Assembly: GCF_030068445.1 (NCBI RefSeq)
Contig: NZ_JAQPOK010000088.1
Span: 37,652 to 101,651, forward strand
Length of the DNA: 64,000 bases
Origin: Roseofilum halophilum BLCC-M91
GTDB taxonomy: Bacteria > Cyanobacteriota > Cyanobacteriia > Cyanobacteriales > Desertifilaceae
Direction: 5' to 3'
Part shown: piece after piece, positions 61,733 through 64,000 of the stretch
Numbering within the stretch: the stretch's first letter is position 1
How the letters are laid out: every line of letters begins with the position of its first letter
Translations under genes and position numbers: made by a program
The notes under the pieces: model-generated
The model's database searches: none
Seen by the model: the letters and a program-made list of their open reading frames with translations, nothing else
Told to the model about the DNA's origin: nothing

Positions 61733-63295
61733 ATGTCGGACTTTCGTCCGAAAGATAAACCTGTGATTGAGGTTGAAGTCCATCAGCAACTGCGAGCATT
61801 TCTGCGCTTGGGAGCGTCTCCTTCCTGGCCCCATCAGTTAACGATGGCCAGGTTGGTGGCCCGAGCCATGCGTTTGGGACGGAGTGCTTTAATTCAAACC
61901 GGTCGCCCCCTTTATCAAGGACAACCCTATCGGGTGAGTTATTTGGTTCCCTTGTTGATGTGGCCGGGGCCAGCCATTTGGGTGGGGCCCCAAGAGGTTT
62001 TGCAGCAGTTACGGATGGTGGAAATTCCTCAATTACAGGAGACGTTAGCGCTCAGTTGGGTGAAGTCGGTAGTGGTGGCCGATCGCTGGCCGAATGGGGA
62101 GTTTTCTGGTATCGTATTGACGACTCCAGAGCAATTTTTAGGCGATCGCCTGCATCCAGAAAACCGAGGACAGCGTTTTCCCCTGGGAATTCCCACCCTG
62201 ATCGATGGTGTAGATGATTTAGAGGACTGGACGGGACATCAGGTCAATCAATGCTTAACCCCCAAGGACTGGACTGAGTTAATGTTAGCCTGTCCCCAAC
62301 ACCGAGACTCGATTCGCGATACCCAAGTTAAGCTCACCAAATCGATTTTCCAACATCCTCCCAACCCCTACGAATGCTGTTTACTCACCGAGGAGGATGA
62401 ACAGGCGATCGCCCAATTGTTTCATTACTTTGACGAACAACAAATTATCCTACCCTCTCCCTGGCAACACTTCCCCCTCTCTCCCTCCCCCTCCGACGAT
62501 CTCAGGTGGGCTGATATTCATCGTTCTACAGGGCAATTTACCCTCTGGTCTGGCCCCGTCGATATTGCTCCTATCCTTGCTCCTCTCTGGGCCGATCAAC
62601 CAGTGGTTTTAATTGGGGAAACCCTGGATCGACAGGCCAATGCCACCCGTTATTGCCGCCAAATGGGACTCGACGATATTACTTGTATTGAATTTAATGC
62701 TTCGAGAGACCAAGAGTTGATCCATCTCTATTTACCCGATCGCCTTCCTCTCCCCAATACTCCCCAATTTCAAATCCAGGTTTTGCCGGAAATTCAAAGT
62801 CTACTCAGCGTCCGGGGACATCAAGGCGATTTAACTGTTATTTTAGTTGCGGATGTGCCTCTCAAAGGGCAAATTGCTGCTACCTTAGCGGGTGAATTTG
62901 GCTCCAAAGTGCAAGTGGAAAAAACGACATTGGAAAGCCATGGGATTTTAGTGTGTGGATGGGACTTTTGGCGATCGCATCAAGGTATCCTTCCGACTCC
63001 CAGTTTACTGATTGTTGTGGCTTTACCCATTCCTTCTTTAGAACATCCCCTGGTAGCTGGACGAGTTGCCTATTATAAGCGGCGGCACTTAGACTGGTTT
63101 CGGGAATATCTACTGCCCACAGCCATTCAAAACCTGAAACGGGCGATCGCCCCAGTCCGTCCAGGAGTTGTAGCCCTATTAGATACCCGTGTCCTCCACC
63201 GCAGTTATGGTCAAACCATCCTCTCTGCCCTCGAACCCATGGCCCGCATTAATTACCGCGACCCCAGTTGGGTCAGGCAAATTTGGGATCGCTGA
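61733..63295 (+). CDS. DinG-like helicase-fold protein lacking ATPase motifs
   Basis: The 520-residue protein shows the XPD/DinG architecture only at its ends. The N-terminal part runs LARLVARAMRLGRSALIQTG, where active DinG has a GTGTGKT loop, and LIDGVDDLEDW stands where a DEAH box is expected. The C-terminal end (LLIVVALPIPSLEHPLVAGR.. and ..AIAPVRPGVVALLDTRVLHR, then YGQTILSALEP) matches DinG closely. It lacks visible Walker A and DEAH residues, so helicase activity is doubtful; a DNA- or protein-binding relic or a regulatory role is possible. No cysteine cluster is seen. Confidence 0.65.
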   Translation: MSDFRPKDKPVIEVEVHQQLRAFLRLGASPSWPHQLTMARLVARAMRLGRSALIQTGRPLYQGQPYRVSYLVPLLMWPGPAIWVGPQEVLQQLRMVEIPQLQETLALSWVKSVVVADRWPNGEFSGIVLTTPEQFLGDRLHPENRGQRFPLGIPTLIDGVDDLEDWTGHQVNQCLTPKDWTELMLACPQHRDSIRDTQVKLTKSIFQHPPNPYECCLLTEEDEQAIAQLFHYFDEQQIILPSPWQHFPLSPSPSDDLRWADIHRSTGQFTLWSGPVDIAPILAPLWADQPVVLIGETLDRQANATRYCRQMGLDDITCIEFNASRDQELIHLYLPDRLPLPNTPQFQIQVLPEIQSLLSVRGHQGDLTVILVADVPLKGQIAATLAGEFGSKVQVEKTTLESHGILVCGWDFWRSHQGILPTPSLLIVVALPIPSLEHPLVAGRVAYYKRRHLDWFREYLLPTAIQNLKRAIAPVRPGVVALLDTRVLHRSYGQTILSALEPMARINYRDPSWVRQIWDR

Positions 63296-63320
63296 GATTG
63301 ACACATCCAGCGATCTGTAG

Positions 63321-63474
63321 TGGGGGAATGAGGGAATGGGGAATGAGGGAATTAGGGAATTAGGGAATGGGGAATGAGGGAATGAGGGAATGAGGGAATT
63401 AGGGAATGGGGGAATTAGGGAATTAGGGAATGGGGAATTAGGGAATGGGGGAATGGGGGAATGGGGGAATTAGG
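63321..63474. repeat. Octamer-type short tandem repeats (GGGAATGA/GGGAATTA)
   Basis: About 18 units of 8-9 nt, GGGAATGA, GGGAATTA, GGGAATGG and GGGGGAAT, in irregular order, fill most of the gap 63296-63543. Like the array at 23023-23160 it is an STRR-type repeat. No gene was seen in this gap. Confidence 0.85.
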
Positions 63475-63750
63475 GAGCGAGACGCTCCCACTCCCACTCC
63501 AGTCTTACCCCTCTTCTGTCACTCTTGGAAAACTCTCTATAACTCATCCAAGGACTCGGTAATTTAAACTGACACGAGCCGAATAAATAGATGGATTTTG
63601 GCAAACTTCATCAAGAGGTGTTGTTTCACCTGCTGCGATTTCTTTCCTGACGCTCTGGGCGATCGCCTCCCACTGCTCGTCTGTAGTGGCTTCAAATCGT
63701 GCTGTCCAGTTCAGTTCGTCTTAGATCTCAGCCAGCAGACGAGCGGCGAT

Positions 63751-63773
63751 TCGCTCCGCGATACCTTCGGGAA
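63751..63773 (-). mobile_element. 23-nt insertion at a HIP1-like site, copy 1
   Basis: The 23 nt TTCCCGAAGG..AGCGA (minus-strand sense) sit between GCG and ATCGCC. Their removal restores GCGATCGCC, the HIP1 octamer, and the antitoxin-like reading frame. It differs from the copy at 63816-63838 by one base. Being short, it needs a mechanism such as slippage or a trans-acting transposase; neither is visible. Confidence 0.6.
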
Positions 63774-63815
63774 CGCATCCTGCTGATCTGCGGGTAATTG
63801 CTTCAGTTGGGCGAT

Positions 63816-63838
63816 TCGCTGCGCGATACCTTCGGGAA
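63816..63838 (-). mobile_element. 23-nt insertion at a HIP1-like site, copy 2
   Basis: This copy has the same 23-nt content (one base different, GCGCAGCGA against GCGGAGCGA) and the same flanks as the copy at 63751-63773. Its removal again restores GCGATCGCC. Confidence 0.6.
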
Positions 63839-63938
63839 CGCCTCTTCGAGTAATTGAGTCATACCCCTCTTTTGTCACTCTAGGCAGAGGAAAATAAGAA
63901 ATCAGGGTCAAGAGAGAGAGGAAAGAGAGCAAGACAAG

Positions 63939-63965
63939 CACGATTAATCAAGGAAATTAATCGTG
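63939..63965. other. Perfect hairpin CACGATTAAT/ATTAATCGTG
   Basis: A perfect 10-bp inverted repeat with a 7-nt loop (CAAGGAA), near the right edge of the window. No T run follows. The rest of 63863-64000 shows no recognised gene. Confidence 0.6.
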
Positions 63966-64000
63966 GGAACCCCAAAGATAAGTGAGGGATAGGAAAGACC

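Larger units (their letters stand above)
63544..63862 (-). pseudogene. Interrupted antitoxin-like gene
   Basis: Reading leftward from ATG 63860-63862 (AGAGGGG site upstream), the gene begins MTQLLEEA. If the two 23-nt insertions (63816-63838 and 63751-63773) are removed, it continues in one frame as IAQLKQLPADQQDA, IAARLLAEI, stop TAA, then DELNWTARFEATTDEQWEAI.. to SARVSLNYRVLG. The restored protein (about 90 residues) resembles a small antitoxin-type family common in cyanobacteria. Insertions shift the frame and a nonsense codon (probably TCA or TAC to TAA) blocks it further, so it is dead. No toxin gene follows. Confidence 0.7.

Noticed and set aside
63711..63941. 76-aa minus-strand ORF starting MLVLLSFLSLL
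   Set aside because: It is a frame through the interrupted antitoxin-like gene, including both 23-nt insertions; the restored frame is the more convincing reading.

Overview
The window comes from a cyanobacterium, almost certainly a filamentous, oxygenic-photosynthetic one. The evidence is psaC (photosystem I iron-sulfur subunit), an abundance of the HIP1 octamer GCGATCGC, several cyanobacteria-typical families (a DUF4327-like protein, DUF4079, UPF0182, Uma2 nucleases, UPF0175/DUF3368 pairs) and a gene for a small PatX-type protein carrying the RGSGR pentapeptide linked to multicellular cyanobacteria. No rRNA, tRNA, CRISPR array or complete insertion sequence was recognised.

Layout. 1-0.5 kb: 3' end of a CHAD-domain gene. 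0.7-10.6 kb: a DNA-phosphorothioation island with dndD and dndC on the minus strand, a divergent dndB, two further DndB-family genes (one with a degenerate core motif), then an Xre/ImmA-type metallopeptidase gene followed 5 nt later by a PIN-like gene. dndA, dndE and dndFGH are not in the window. 10.7-22.8 kb: mostly housekeeping and signalling genes: comEC with a degenerate C-terminal domain, an SLH lipoprotein, two orphan OmpR-type regulators, a metallophosphoesterase, an EamA transporter, a PP2C phosphatase followed by an FHA-Ser/Thr kinase, and a nucleotidyltransferase-like gene.

23-33 kb: glmS, then a minus-strand accessory cluster. Its core is a candidate operon: TPR-CHAT protease, VapB/VapC-like pair, a 123-aa helical protein, and a 569-aa protein with a C-terminal membrane region. 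Upstream lie a DUF3368/UPF0175 toxin-antitoxin pair, a stand-alone copy of the domain that often begins cyanobacterial CHAT proteins, two small proteins and a Uma2 nuclease. This resembles the caspase/TPR-associated (CATRA-like) conflict systems and is the best candidate for a little-described system here.

33-46 kb: core genes (psaC, glmU, hemW, a PIN/TRAM membrane protein, an RNase D-like nuclease, endonuclease V, an orphan glycine-betaine binding protein), an msrP operon that also encodes a DUF4079 protein with cytochrome b561-like histidines, and an SbcD-like nuclease. 46-50 kb: patX with two RGSGR motifs, an FAD oxidoreductase, a decayed UPF0175-DUF3368 pair and a family-2 glycosyltransferase. 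50-63.3 kb: murD, UPF0182, a RelE-like toxin-antitoxin pair, pgi, a GNAT enzyme, a group 2 sigma factor, priA and a DinG-like protein lacking its ATPase motifs.

Repeats are a second theme. A roughly 80-nt palindromic element occurs five times, once in frame inside the CHAT gene. Other elements are a roughly 75-nt composite repeat, octameric short tandem repeats, AGAAACCCGGTTTCT palindromes, and a 23-nt element that has twice interrupted an antitoxin-like gene at HIP1-like sites near the right edge. Functions are assigned by reading motifs only; no database search was run.
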